Shown here piece after piece: positions 8,056-16,066 of a stretch of 25,868 nt of DNA (the stretch's first letter is position 1; each line of letters begins with the position of its first letter). The notes beneath the pieces are model-generated. The model saw only the letters and a list, made by a program, of their open reading frames with translations. It ran no database searches and was not told the origin of the DNA. The translations under genes were made by a program, and so were the position numbers. The stretch lies in the NCBI GenBank assembly GCA_964543125.1, contig CAZIWX010000030.1:1-25868 (forward strand). Direction: 5' to 3'. This stretch comes from CAZIWX01 sp964543125. Its GTDB lineage: Bacteria > Fidelibacterota > UBA8477.

Positions 8056-8098
8056 ACCAGAGACAGCGCTTTGGAGAATTTGCCGGTTTGGCCGGCCC

Positions 8099-8191
8099 AT
8101 GAAATATTCGGGTTTTCCTTCTGCCCGGGCTGGGACCGGCCCGGTAGGCATCATAAAGAATTTCGATATGTATCCCCACCGATTATCTTAG
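8099..8191 (+). CDS. Putative 30-codon ORF ending four bases before secA
   Basis: ATG at 8099, stop TAG at 8189-8191, then CGCC and the secA ATG at 8196. The product begins MKYSGFPSARAGTGP and ends FDMYPHRLS. It has no hydrophobic segment and I recognise no family. secA itself has no visible Shine-Dalgarno sequence, so the tight TAG-to-ATG spacing would suit termination-reinitiation coupling. Against it, the ORF also lacks a good ribosome site: the nearest GGAG is about 22 bases upstream. An internal CCGGGC/GCCCGG hairpin (8125-8144) overlaps it. The coding status is speculative. Confidence 0.3.
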   Translation: MKYSGFPSARAGTGPVGIIKNFDMYPHRLS

Positions 8192-8195
8192 CGCC

Positions 8196-11100
8196 ATGAT
8201 TAAAGAATTCCTCACTAAACTCATGGGTGGCACCAAGTCCGAGCGGGAAGTCAAACGTCTTGCCACCCGGGTCGCTGAAATTAATGCTCAATTTGATAAA
8301 CTACAGCAAACCACCCCGGACGATCTGATCGCCAAGACCCGTGCCTGGCAGGAGCGCTTTGTCAAGGAGCGTGAAGCTTTGACAGCTCAATTGAAATCGG
8401 AAGGACAGGCTGCCAAGGATATTGAAGATGCCGTCTACGAGCTGGAGCAGAATATTCTGGACGAAATATTACCGGAAGCTTTCGCCGTTGTGAAACGCGG
8501 CGCCCAGCAAATGTTGGGAAGTAAAATTCAGATATTGGACCAGGAAACCGAATGGGACATGGTCCACTACGATGTCCAGTTGGTGGGTGGTTATATTCTC
8601 CATCGCGGGAAAATCGCCGAGATGAAGACGGGTGAGGGGAAAACCCTGGTAGCGACGTTACCCATTTATCTAAATGCCCTGGTAGGAAAAGGTGTTCACG
8701 TTGTAACGGTTAACGATTATCTGGCCGAGCGTGATTCAAACTGGATGGGTGCGTTGTTGCGTCATGTGGGACTCACGGTGGGCGTTATTCTGAATCATAT
8801 GACGCCCGATCAACGCCAGGAGCAATATCGTTGTGATGTAACCTATGGAACCAACAACGAATTCGGTTTTGACTATTTACGTGATAATATGTCGATTTTA
8901 CCCGAAGATCAGGTACACCGGGGATATTATTATGCCATCGTAGATGAGGTGGACAGTGTTCTCATTGATGAGGCGCGTACGCCACTGATCATTTCCGGTA
9001 TGGTGGAGAGCCAGATTTCCCAAAAATTTAATGATCTCCGTCCCTCTGTCGAAAATCTCATGCGTCAACAAATGCAACTGGTGAACCGGTTACTGGCCGA
9101 AGCGGAAGTGGAATTGAAAAATCCGGATACGGAGTATTCGGCCGGCGAAAAAATTCTCATGGCGCGCCGGGGTGCTCCCAAACATCGGCGCCTGGCCAAG
9201 CTGTACCAGGAAACCGGCATTAAAAAATTGGAACAGAAAGTCGAAAACGATTATCTCCGTGATAAACGGATGCCAGAGTTGGACGAACAGCTTTACTTTA
9301 TTATTGAAGAAAAGCAAAATGTGGTGGACCTGACCGAGATGGGCCGGGAAACGCTGTCACCGGGAAATCCGGAAACCTTCATTATCCCGGATTTGGGCGA
9401 AGAACTACATGAGATCGATTCGGATGAATCATTATCCGGAGCCGAAAAAACCAAGCGTAAAGAGGAATTATACAACCGGCATGCCGACCGTTCGGATGTA
9501 ATTCACCATATTAACCAGCTGCTAAAAGCTTTTTCCCTGTTTGAAAAAGATGTGGATTATGTAGTGCAAGAGGGCAAAGTCATGATTGTGGACGAATTTA
9601 CCGGACGTATCCTGCCCGGCCGCCGCTATAGTGATGGTTTGCACCAGGCGCTGGAAGCCAAGGAAAAAGTTCAGATCGAGGCGGAGTCGCAAACGCTGGC
9701 TACCATCACCCTGCAAAATTATTTCCGCATGTATATGAAGCTGGCTGGAATGACCGGTACGGCCATGACCGAGGGGGCGGAGTTCTGGGATATCTATAAA
9801 CTGGATGTAGTTGAAATTCCTACCAACCGGCCAGTGGTTCGAGCCGATCGGAATGATCAAATTTATAAGACCCGCCGGGAAAAGTATAATGCCGTAATCG
9901 AAGAGATTGCCGAATCCTATAAAAGGGGGCAACCGGTTTTGGTGGGGACCATCTCGGTGGAAGTATCCGAAACCCTTTCGCGGATGCTGAAACGCTATAA
10001 AATTCCCCATAATGTCTTAAATGCCAAGCACCACATGCGGGAAGCAGAGATTGTGGCCCGGGCGGGACAGAAACATGCTGTCACCATTGCCACGAATATG
10101 GCCGGGCGTGGCACGGATATCAAATTAGGACCTGGAGTAACGGAATTGGGTGGATTAAAAATCATGGGAACCGAGCGCCACGAATCGCGGCGCATTGATC
10201 TTCAGCTACGCGGACGAGCCGGTCGCCAGGGAGATCCGGGGGTTTCCGAATTTTATCTTTCTCTCGAAGATGACCTCATGCGGTTGTTTCAGTCCGATCG
10301 GGTTGCCACTATCATGGACCGCCTGGGCATCAAGGAGGGTGAAGTCATCCAGGCCGGCATGGTTACACGTGCGGTGGAGCGCGCCCAGAAAAAGGTTGAA
10401 GAACGCAATTTCGGTATTCGTAAGCATTTACTGGAATACGATGATGTCATGAATCAACAGCGTGAGATTGTGTACGATCGCCGCAATCACGCGTTGCATG
10501 GAACCAACCTGGAGCAGGATTTCCGGGAAATGGTGGAAAATTTTGTCGATGCCTTGGTGGAAAAATATACCGCGGGTCAACCCATAGATGAAGGTTGGGA
10601 TTGGGACGGACTGAATTTTGAATTGGGCACGACAGTTCTGGTACAGGTGAAGCCGGAAAATTTTAATCAAACAAAACCGGAAGGACTTCGAACCGGATTG
10701 ATCGATTTGATCAACCAAGCCTTTAAGGCTAAGGCTGAGATCGTGGGTGATGCAAATATTCGGAAATTACTCCAGTGGGTGAATCTGCGAATCATCGATG
10801 AAAAATGGCGGGAACACCTGTATGAAATGGATCAACTCAAAGAGGGCATCAACCTGCGTGCCGTGGGTCAGAAAGATCCCTTGATCGAATACAAACGCGA
10901 AGGCTTTGGCCTGTTCGTTGCCATGCTGGACACAGTGGACAAGGAAACCCTGCGATTATTCTTTCACGCTCAATTGGTGGAAGAACGCGTCCCCCAGCGT
11001 CGTCCTCGAGCCCGAAATGTAGCGCAACAGCATGCTGAATCGACGGGAATGGGTTTCCTGAATGCTTTGCCTCAGGCGCCAACCCAAGGCGGGGCGGCGC

Positions 11101-11213
11101 AACCGGCAGCCAAGCCGCGGCCGATCCAGGCCGGTCCCAAAGTGGGGCGGAATGATCCCTGTCCTTGTGGAAGCGGGAAAAAATATAAAAAATGTCATGG
11201 CCGGTTTGAGTAA
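8196..11213 (+). CDS. secA: Preprotein translocase ATPase SecA
   Basis: 1005 residues; the motor that drives unfolded preproteins through SecYEG. Walker A MKTGEGKT at 143-150 (Lys149), Walker B/DEAD-type DEVDSVLIDEARTPL from 250, then the preprotein cross-linking domain and NBD2 (TNMAGRGTDIKLG, LRGRAGRQGDPG). The helical scaffold and wing follow, and the C-terminal SEC-C zinc motif has Cys989, Cys991, Cys1000 and His1001. It is about 100 residues longer than the E. coli protein. The extra length lies around residues 275-430 within the preprotein-binding region, as in FCB-group SecA proteins. There is no Shine-Dalgarno sequence at ATG 8196; see the small ORF just upstream. Confidence 0.98.
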   Translation: MIKEFLTKLMGGTKSEREVKRLATRVAEINAQFDKLQQTTPDDLIAKTRAWQERFVKEREALTAQLKSEGQAAKDIEDAVYELEQNILDEILPEAFAVVKRGAQQMLGSKIQILDQETEWDMVHYDVQLVGGYILHRGKIAEMKTGEGKTLVATLPIYLNALVGKGVHVVTVNDYLAERDSNWMGALLRHVGLTVGVILNHMTPDQRQEQYRCDVTYGTNNEFGFDYLRDNMSILPEDQVHRGYYYAIVDEVDSVLIDEARTPLIISGMVESQISQKFNDLRPSVENLMRQQMQLVNRLLAEAEVELKNPDTEYSAGEKILMARRGAPKHRRLAKLYQETGIKKLEQKVENDYLRDKRMPELDEQLYFIIEEKQNVVDLTEMGRETLSPGNPETFIIPDLGEELHEIDSDESLSGAEKTKRKEELYNRHADRSDVIHHINQLLKAFSLFEKDVDYVVQEGKVMIVDEFTGRILPGRRYSDGLHQALEAKEKVQIEAESQTLATITLQNYFRMYMKLAGMTGTAMTEGAEFWDIYKLDVVEIPTNRPVVRADRNDQIYKTRREKYNAVIEEIAESYKRGQPVLVGTISVEVSETLSRMLKRYKIPHNVLNAKHHMREAEIVARAGQKHAVTIATNMAGRGTDIKLGPGVTELGGLKIMGTERHESRRIDLQLRGRAGRQGDPGVSEFYLSLEDDLMRLFQSDRVATIMDRLGIKEGEVIQAGMVTRAVERAQKKVEERNFGIRKHLLEYDDVMNQQREIVYDRRNHALHGTNLEQDFREMVENFVDALVEKYTAGQPIDEGWDWDGLNFELGTTVLVQVKPENFNQTKPEGLRTGLIDLINQAFKAKAEIVGDANIRKLLQWVNLRIIDEKWREHLYEMDQLKEGINLRAVGQKDPLIEYKREGFGLFVAMLDTVDKETLRLFFHAQLVEERVPQRRPRARNVAQQHAESTGMGFLNALPQAPTQGGAAQPAAKPRPIQAGPKVGRNDPCPCGSGKKYKKCHGRFE

Positions 11214-11225
11214 ATCCTGACCTTT

Positions 11226-11256
11226 AGCGTGATGGGATTAACATTTCAGTCACGCT
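11226..11256 (+). terminator. Inverted repeat after secA, possible weak terminator
   Basis: AGCGTGA (11226-11232) and TCACGCT (11250-11256) are perfect 7-base arms around a 17-base loop, 12 bases after the secA stop. Only GTTT follows, not a full T-run, so this could instead be a 3' stabilising hairpin. The rest of the gap up to 11425 has no gene; TTGTTT (11280-11285) with TATTTT 16 bases downstream is a poor promoter candidate. Confidence 0.35.
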
Positions 11257-11425
11257 GTTTCACCCTTAATAAAAAGAGATTGTTTAGGATTTAAGAGCCG
11301 TTATTTTACCGCAACGGAACCACAAAAACTTAGTCTCGGGGCTTTCGTCAAAACATGTGCAAGGCGAACCCGGTTGAACTAATGAATATTACCAAGCATT
11401 GAGTGCGGTTTTTGATGGAGGAAAT

Positions 11426-12754
11426 ATGCGAAAAGTAATAACCCTGAGTCTGGGTTTAGCCTTGTGGGCAGCCGCGGCGTTCGGTCAGGTGACGGTCTCT
11501 ATTGTGGGCACCTCTGGACCTAACGGCCAGGCAACCATTGCGGTACCGATCAACCTGGAAAATGCCAGTGCCGTGGGGGGCCTCCAGTTCAGTATCAAAG
11601 ATGTCCCTAATCAACTAAATGTCCTGGGTGTTCAGCCTGCCGGGCGTACATCGGCCGAACCCTATGATGATTATGGTGTGGATGGTGTTGAGAATACCGG
11701 AGACTTTGGCGAGGGAGATGGACAGTATACGCCCGGTGAGCCTTATACCGACCGTAATGGCAACAACCAGTGGGACGGCGCCTTTGCCGTTCAGTTCACC
11801 AACCGTGATACCTCCGTTAGTATCCTGATTTTTGACAATTCAGGACTGAGCATTCTGCCCGGCAATGAACCCATTGCCCAAATTATTTTTGGTGTTCCTC
11901 CAACCTTAACCGATGCCATTGTGAATCTGCGGTTCCAGGAAATTCTGGATGCTGAAATTCCCTGGGGTCTGGTTGTTTCCGACCCGGATGGCAATGCCAT
12001 GAATGCGGTCTGGCTCAATGGCCAGGTGACGATTGGCGGGGTAGCGATCACACTGCCGGAAGGTATGACCGCCTCACCGAATTCTTCGGTTACCTTTCAG
12101 GTATTCATGTCAAATGTCGTGCCGGTTAAAGGCTTTCAGTTTACTCTGACGGACGATCCCGACTATCTAACCGAAGCCAGCGTTTCCGGCGTCGGCCGGG
12201 CTGCCGATTTTCTGGTTCAAGCCAATGAAGTGAATGGTCAGACCATGGTTCTCGGTGTTGACACCCAGGGCGATGAAATTGGAACCGGTTCGGGTGCGGT
12301 CGTAGAGGTCACTTTTCAGGTAAGCAGCAGCGCACCCGTGGGAACTACCATTCAATTAAGTTTTGTTGATCTCGTGGTTGCAACCGGTGGCGGCCTGGCA
12401 GTGCCGGCTAATGGAACCTCCGGTGTTGTTGATCTCGTCGTCGGTGTTGATCAGGAAGCAACTGCTTTACCATCCACTTTTGACCTGAAACAAAATTATC
12501 CCAATCCGTTTAACCCCACCACGACCATCGGGTTCGATGTTCCCGAGAACAGCCAGATTCAGGTAAGCATTTACAATGTTCTGGGTCAGGAGCTTCGGTC
12601 ATTGGTTAACAGGTATTATACTGCCGGCCGCTACCGGGTGGTATGGGATGCCACCGATAACAGCGGCAATAAAGTCGTCTCCGGAGTATACTTTTACCGG
12701 ATGACCAGTGACAATGGCTACTCCAAAACCAGAAAACTGGTGTTGCTGAAATAG
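11426..12754 (+). CDS. T9SS-exported protein with two cohesin-like domains and type A sorting domain
   Basis: 442 residues. The start ATG 11426 has GGAGG at 11417-11421; the frame is open upstream but the signal peptide fixes the start. Signal peptide at 1-21 (MRKVITLSLGLALWAAAAFG). Two beta-rich cohesin/dockerin-binding-like modules follow, about 22-205 and 207-345, each with a GxxFxxxD strand (VGGLQFSIKD, VKGFQFTLTD). The first carries an acidic insert (residues 80-118) ending TDRNGNNQWDG, which looks calcium-binding. The C-terminal 87 residues form a T9SS type A sorting domain (QNYPNPFNP at 356, then VSIYNVLGQE, VSGVYFYRM, KLVLLK). The protein is therefore expected to cross the outer membrane by T9SS and attach to or leave the surface. 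Its ligand is unknown. Single-gene transcript ended by a strong terminator. Confidence 0.85.
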   Translation: MRKVITLSLGLALWAAAAFGQVTVSIVGTSGPNGQATIAVPINLENASAVGGLQFSIKDVPNQLNVLGVQPAGRTSAEPYDDYGVDGVENTGDFGEGDGQYTPGEPYTDRNGNNQWDGAFAVQFTNRDTSVSILIFDNSGLSILPGNEPIAQIIFGVPPTLTDAIVNLRFQEILDAEIPWGLVVSDPDGNAMNAVWLNGQVTIGGVAITLPEGMTASPNSSVTFQVFMSNVVPVKGFQFTLTDDPDYLTEASVSGVGRAADFLVQANEVNGQTMVLGVDTQGDEIGTGSGAVVEVTFQVSSSAPVGTTIQLSFVDLVVATGGGLAVPANGTSGVVDLVVGVDQEATALPSTFDLKQNYPNPFNPTTTIGFDVPENSQIQVSIYNVLGQELRSLVNRYYTAGRYRVVWDATDNSGNKVVSGVYFYRMTSDNGYSKTRKLVLLK

Positions 12755-12788
12755 CGTTGAAGGTTCCAAGCTCATTGCTTTTCGCATG

Positions 12789-12819
12789 GGGCTCCGGGTA
12801 ATACCGGGGCCCTTTTTTT
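12789..12819 (+). terminator. Rho-independent terminator of the T9SS protein gene
   Basis: GGGCTCCGG (12789-12797) pairs over 9 bases, one of them a G-T wobble, with CCGGGGCCC (12804-12812) around a 6-base loop. Seven T follow (12813-12819). It lies 34 bases after the stop codon. Confidence 0.9.
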
Positions 12820-12897
12820 CCCGAAATGCAAACCTGAATTAAAAAAGGTTGGATGAACTAGCCCCGGATTCTATCATAGCCTGCTTTTTGGACTCAA

Positions 12898-12982
<85 letters not shown>

Positions 12983-12986
12983 CACA

Positions 12987-13024
12987 AACCGAGGCGCTTT
13001 TGGAAGTGCCTCGGTTGTTTTTCT
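12987..13024 (+). terminator. Rho-independent terminator of tRNA-Leu
   Basis: AACCGAGGCGC (12987-12997) pairs over 11 bases, including one G-T, with GTGCCTCGGTT (13006-13016) around an 8-base loop. GTTTTTCTT follows. It starts five bases after the tRNA and precedes the aldo/keto reductase ribosome site. Confidence 0.9.
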
Positions 13025-13066
13025 TCAGCGGTGCCGCTAAGGCTACTCAAATTGGAGGAAACTGGC

Positions 13067-14038
13067 ATGCAGTATCGAAAACTTGGCCGGTCAGATATTA
13101 AGGTTTCAGAAATCAGCCTGGGGTGCTGGACTATGGGGGGACCGAGCTGGGTCAGGGGAGCGCCTGTCGGCTGGGCCGCGGTAGATGAAAAAGAGGTTCG
13201 GGATGCCATCGATTATGCCCTGGAACAGGGCGTTAATCATTTCGACAACGCTGATGTGTATGGCGATGGCAAAGCCGAGCGATTGCTGGCAAAAATCCTG
13301 GGCTCCCGAAGTAAGGATGTCATCATTGCCACTAAAGTTGGCCATGCCTGGGGTACCGCGGGTCATCCGTATGAACCTCAGCATATTCGTCAGCAGTGCG
13401 AACAATCCCTTATCAATCTGAAACGCGACACCATTGATCTGTACTATTTTCACCATGGCAATTTTGGTCCTAACGATCAGTATCTCGATGCCGCGCTGGA
13501 AGTGATGCACCAATTACAATCGGAAGGGAAAATTCGTCTGATCGGACTTTCCGCTTACTCCAATCGTGATTTTCTGCGCCTGGCGCCCAAAATAAAACCC
13601 ACGGTCCTGCAAAGCTGGGCGCACATCATGGACGACCATTTCATCGGAACCGGCCAACCGGTTCGAAAGTTGTTGGAAGCCACCGGGATGTCTTTTGTGA
13701 CCTTTTCGCCGCTCAACCAGGGACTCTTATTGCATAAATTCACAGCTCAAAAGCCACCCCGATTTGTGGATGGTGATAACCGGCAGGGGAAGGAAAAATT
13801 TTCCAGAGCGGCCCTGGAAATTTTAGAGCCCCGGCTGAACAAGCTGGAAACGCGTTTTGGTTCATCCATTGAATCTCTGGCAAGAATCGCTTTACAGTAT
13901 TTACTGGCGGTGCCGGAAGTCGGTGCGGTGATTCCGGGATTTCGAAATCTAAACCAGGTAAAAATCAACCTGGCGGCCCAGGATCAACCGTTGACTCCCG
14001 ATGAAATCAAATTTATTCGGTCGGTTTTTAAGAAGTAG
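13067..14038 (+). CDS. Aldo/keto reductase
   Basis: 323 residues, a normal length for a monomeric NADPH-dependent (alpha/beta)8-barrel aldo/keto reductase. The frame is open back into the tRNA, but MQYRKLGRSDIKVSEISLGCW is the standard start and ATG 13067 has GGAGG at 13054-13058. The catalytic tetrad is visible: Asp60 and Tyr65 (FDNADVYGDG), Lys90 (IATKVGH) and His129 or His130 (DLYYFHHGN). A late motif, VPEVGAVIPGFRNLNQVKINL, forms the cofactor-phosphate binding end. It resembles the general sugar/aldehyde reductase branch (YdhF/Tas/oxidoreductase-like). The natural substrate is unknown and neighbours give no pathway clue. Confidence 0.93.
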   Translation: MQYRKLGRSDIKVSEISLGCWTMGGPSWVRGAPVGWAAVDEKEVRDAIDYALEQGVNHFDNADVYGDGKAERLLAKILGSRSKDVIIATKVGHAWGTAGHPYEPQHIRQQCEQSLINLKRDTIDLYYFHHGNFGPNDQYLDAALEVMHQLQSEGKIRLIGLSAYSNRDFLRLAPKIKPTVLQSWAHIMDDHFIGTGQPVRKLLEATGMSFVTFSPLNQGLLLHKFTAQKPPRFVDGDNRQGKEKFSRAALEILEPRLNKLETRFGSSIESLARIALQYLLAVPEVGAVIPGFRNLNQVKINLAAQDQPLTPDEIKFIRSVFKK

Positions 14039-14162
14039 AACGATAGATTTAAAAGGACTTTAATTGGCGTGAATATGAAGACAAAAATAGACTGAATCGC
14101 TTGGATGATTCGAGTTCTATCCAGTTTGATCGTTTTGATTACCACCCGCGGATTTAAGGTCG

Positions 14163-14267
14163 GGCGGGGTTTCAGGGGTGTGATTTCCGTGGCTTACGGA
14201 CGGCTGAGAGGGTGCCCGTTGGTGGCCATTCCGTTCAAAATCAGCACTGCAAAAAGCAGTCAGAATG
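14163..14267 (+). promoter_or_regulatory. Possible structured leader upstream of metF
   Basis: Within the 289-base gap before metF, short perfect hairpins occur in series: TCCGT-ggctt-ACGGA (14186-14200), a CTGAGAGGGTGCCCG stretch (14203-14217), and a CATTC/GAATG stem (14227-14231 with 14263-14267) enclosing ACTGC-aaaaa-GCAGT (14246-14260). CTGAGA and the layout faintly recall a thiamine-pyrophosphate riboswitch, but the conserved 3' consensus is absent, and metF is not a usual target. A candidate only; I do not assign a class. Confidence 0.25.
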
Positions 14268-14327
14268 AGTATTAGACACAATTTTGGCGAAACAGATTAT
14301 TTTATTTTTTAAGAGGTAACAACTGCA

Positions 14328-15281
14328 TTGAAGATTATCGAGTACTTAGAGAAAACCCACGAAACACTAATCAGTTTTGAGATCATTCCGCCCATGCGCG
14401 GCCGCAGTGCGCAGGAGGTTTATAATATTCTGGATGAACTGATCGAATTCAAGCCGCCCTTTATCGATGTAACCAGCCATGCCGCCGATGCCTATTATGT
14501 AGAACAAGCCGACGGGAGCTTCAAGCGCTTTGTCAAGCGGAAACGACCCGGGACCTTGGGATTGTGTGCCGGAATTAAATATCGATATAAGGTGGAAGCC
14601 GTGCCGCACCTTTTGTGCCGGGGCTTCACACGGGAAGAAACCGAGGACATGGTCATCGAGCTCAACTATTTGGGTATTGAAAATGTTTTGGCCATTCGGG
14701 GAGATGATCCTAATTATAAAAAGCCGGTGAATCCCGATCGGTCAGTGAATAATTATGCCATCGATTTGGTACGCCAAATTGCCGATATGAACCGGGGGAA
14801 GTTTCAGGATGATATCCTGGATTCATCCCAGACCGATTTTTGTATTGGAGTGGGTGGATATCCGGAAAAACACGAGGAAGCACCCAACCTGGGCGCGGAT
14901 ATTCGCTATCTGAAGCAAAAAATAGATGCCGGCGCCCATTACGTCGTGACACAGATGTTTTTTGACAACCAATTATTTTTTGAGTTTGAAAAACAGTGCC
15001 GGGCAGCCGGAATCACCGTACCCATCATTCCCGGATTGAAACTGTTGACCAAGCCGTACCAGATGAAGTCACTGCCCGCACATTTTCATGTAAATATCCC
15101 CGATGAGCTGGTTTCCGCCATGGAAACAGCTGAATCACCTACGGAAGCACAACGGATCGGCGTGCAACACCTGAAAAATCAGGCCACTGAATTAATGAAT
15201 GCCGGTGTTTCCTGTCTGCATTTTTATGTGATGAACGATGTACACCTGGTGCGGGAAGTGGTGCGGTCCCTAAAGTCTTAA
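14328..15281 (+). CDS. metF: 5,10-methylenetetrahydrofolate reductase
   Basis: 317 residues, a MetF-type FAD TIM barrel that reduces 5,10-methylene-THF to 5-methyl-THF for methionine synthesis. Glu18 (SFEIIPP) matches the catalytic glutamate. IDVTSHA, LAIRGDDP (Asp126 in the RGD position that contacts the flavin) and VVTQMFFDN are family signatures. The start is TTG at 14328 with AAGAGGT from 14311, about ten bases upstream, an unusual start codon for this window. It is somewhat longer than the roughly 296-residue E. coli enzyme. The stop overlaps the convergent biotin ligase stop in a TTAA sequence, so there is no room for a separate terminator between them. Confidence 0.95.
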   Translation: MKIIEYLEKTHETLISFEIIPPMRGRSAQEVYNILDELIEFKPPFIDVTSHAADAYYVEQADGSFKRFVKRKRPGTLGLCAGIKYRYKVEAVPHLLCRGFTREETEDMVIELNYLGIENVLAIRGDDPNYKKPVNPDRSVNNYAIDLVRQIADMNRGKFQDDILDSSQTDFCIGVGGYPEKHEEAPNLGADIRYLKQKIDAGAHYVVTQMFFDNQLFFEFEKQCRAAGITVPIIPGLKLLTKPYQMKSLPAHFHVNIPDELVSAMETAESPTEAQRIGVQHLKNQATELMNAGVSCLHFYVMNDVHLVREVVRSLKS

Positions 15282-16057
15282 ATACGGGATCGTAAAGAAA
15301 TTTCGCCGGCGGGAAAAGTTTTTTCTCCAGTGGTCGTTTCCAGGATCAGTTCACCCGCCTGATTGATGCCTCGGTAAATCCCTTCAACCATATTTTCACC
15401 GCCCACAAGGGCCACATCCTGATTTAACCAAATGGCGGCTTGATGCCAGCTTTGGATCAATTTTGTTGGTGATTCCAATAGGTCCCAATTCTCGAAGAAG
15501 AGTTGTGTCAGATCGTATAACATATCCGGTCGATGAATTTCGTGTTTTAGGGAATGTTGGATCAAACTGGTTGCCGAGGCCCTGACTTCCGGGGGAAAAT
15601 CAGCGGGAGTCTGGCGTAGGTTCAAGCCGATGCCCACCACAAAACACTGGGGCTGATCACCCTGCCATTTAGCCTCGATGAGCACGCCCCCGACCTTGCA
15701 ATTATTCAGATAGATATCATTGGGCCATTTTAAGCCGGCCGGCTTGGTTACCCAGTGACTTAGTAACCTGACAATAATAACGCCGGCATAAAAAGATAAA
15801 AATTGGGAATTGGTTGGTTGCCATTCGGATCGCCCTAACAGAAAACTCACCCAAAGTCCCTGGCCGGCCGGCGAAAGCCAGGGACGCCGCAGACGACCCC
15901 TTCCCGCAGTTTGTTCATCGGCTATAAAAAGACCGTTTAGGCCGGGATGTTTTTCCGCGAATCGTAACGCTTCGGCGTTGGTGGAATCGATCGTTGCAAA
16001 GTGTTGGAAAGAATCAACCTGAGAAAATTTATTAGCCAGATCCAATATTAGGGGCAT
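15278..16057 (-). CDS. birA: Biotin-[acetyl-CoA-carboxylase] ligase, monofunctional
   Basis: 259 residues covering only the catalytic and C-terminal SH3-like domains. The N-terminal helix-turn-helix of bifunctional BirA repressors is absent, so it should biotinylate carrier proteins but not act as a biotin repressor. Signatures are IDSTNAEALRFA, the biotinyl-AMP loop GRGRLRRPW (52-60), and KWPNDIYLNNCKVGGVLIEA with catalytic Lys109. It starts nine bases after the mutase stop, with AGGAAAT upstream. It shares the - strand operon with the biotin carrier and biotin carboxylase genes, its likely targets. Confidence 0.94.
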   Translation of the reverse strand: MPLILDLANKFSQVDSFQHFATIDSTNAEALRFAEKHPGLNGLFIADEQTAGRGRLRRPWLSPAGQGLWVSFLLGRSEWQPTNSQFLSFYAGVIIVRLLSHWVTKPAGLKWPNDIYLNNCKVGGVLIEAKWQGDQPQCFVVGIGLNLRQTPADFPPEVRASATSLIQHSLKHEIHRPDMLYDLTQLFFENWDLLESPTKLIQSWHQAAIWLNQDVALVGGENMVEGIYRGINQAGELILETTTGEKTFPAGEISLRSRI

Positions 16058-16066
16058 GAGGATTTC

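Noticed and set aside
14186..14267. Thiamine-pyrophosphate riboswitch before metF
   Set aside because: CTGAGA and a hairpin are present, but the conserved 3' half (GAACCTGAT-type) is missing and the target gene does not fit.
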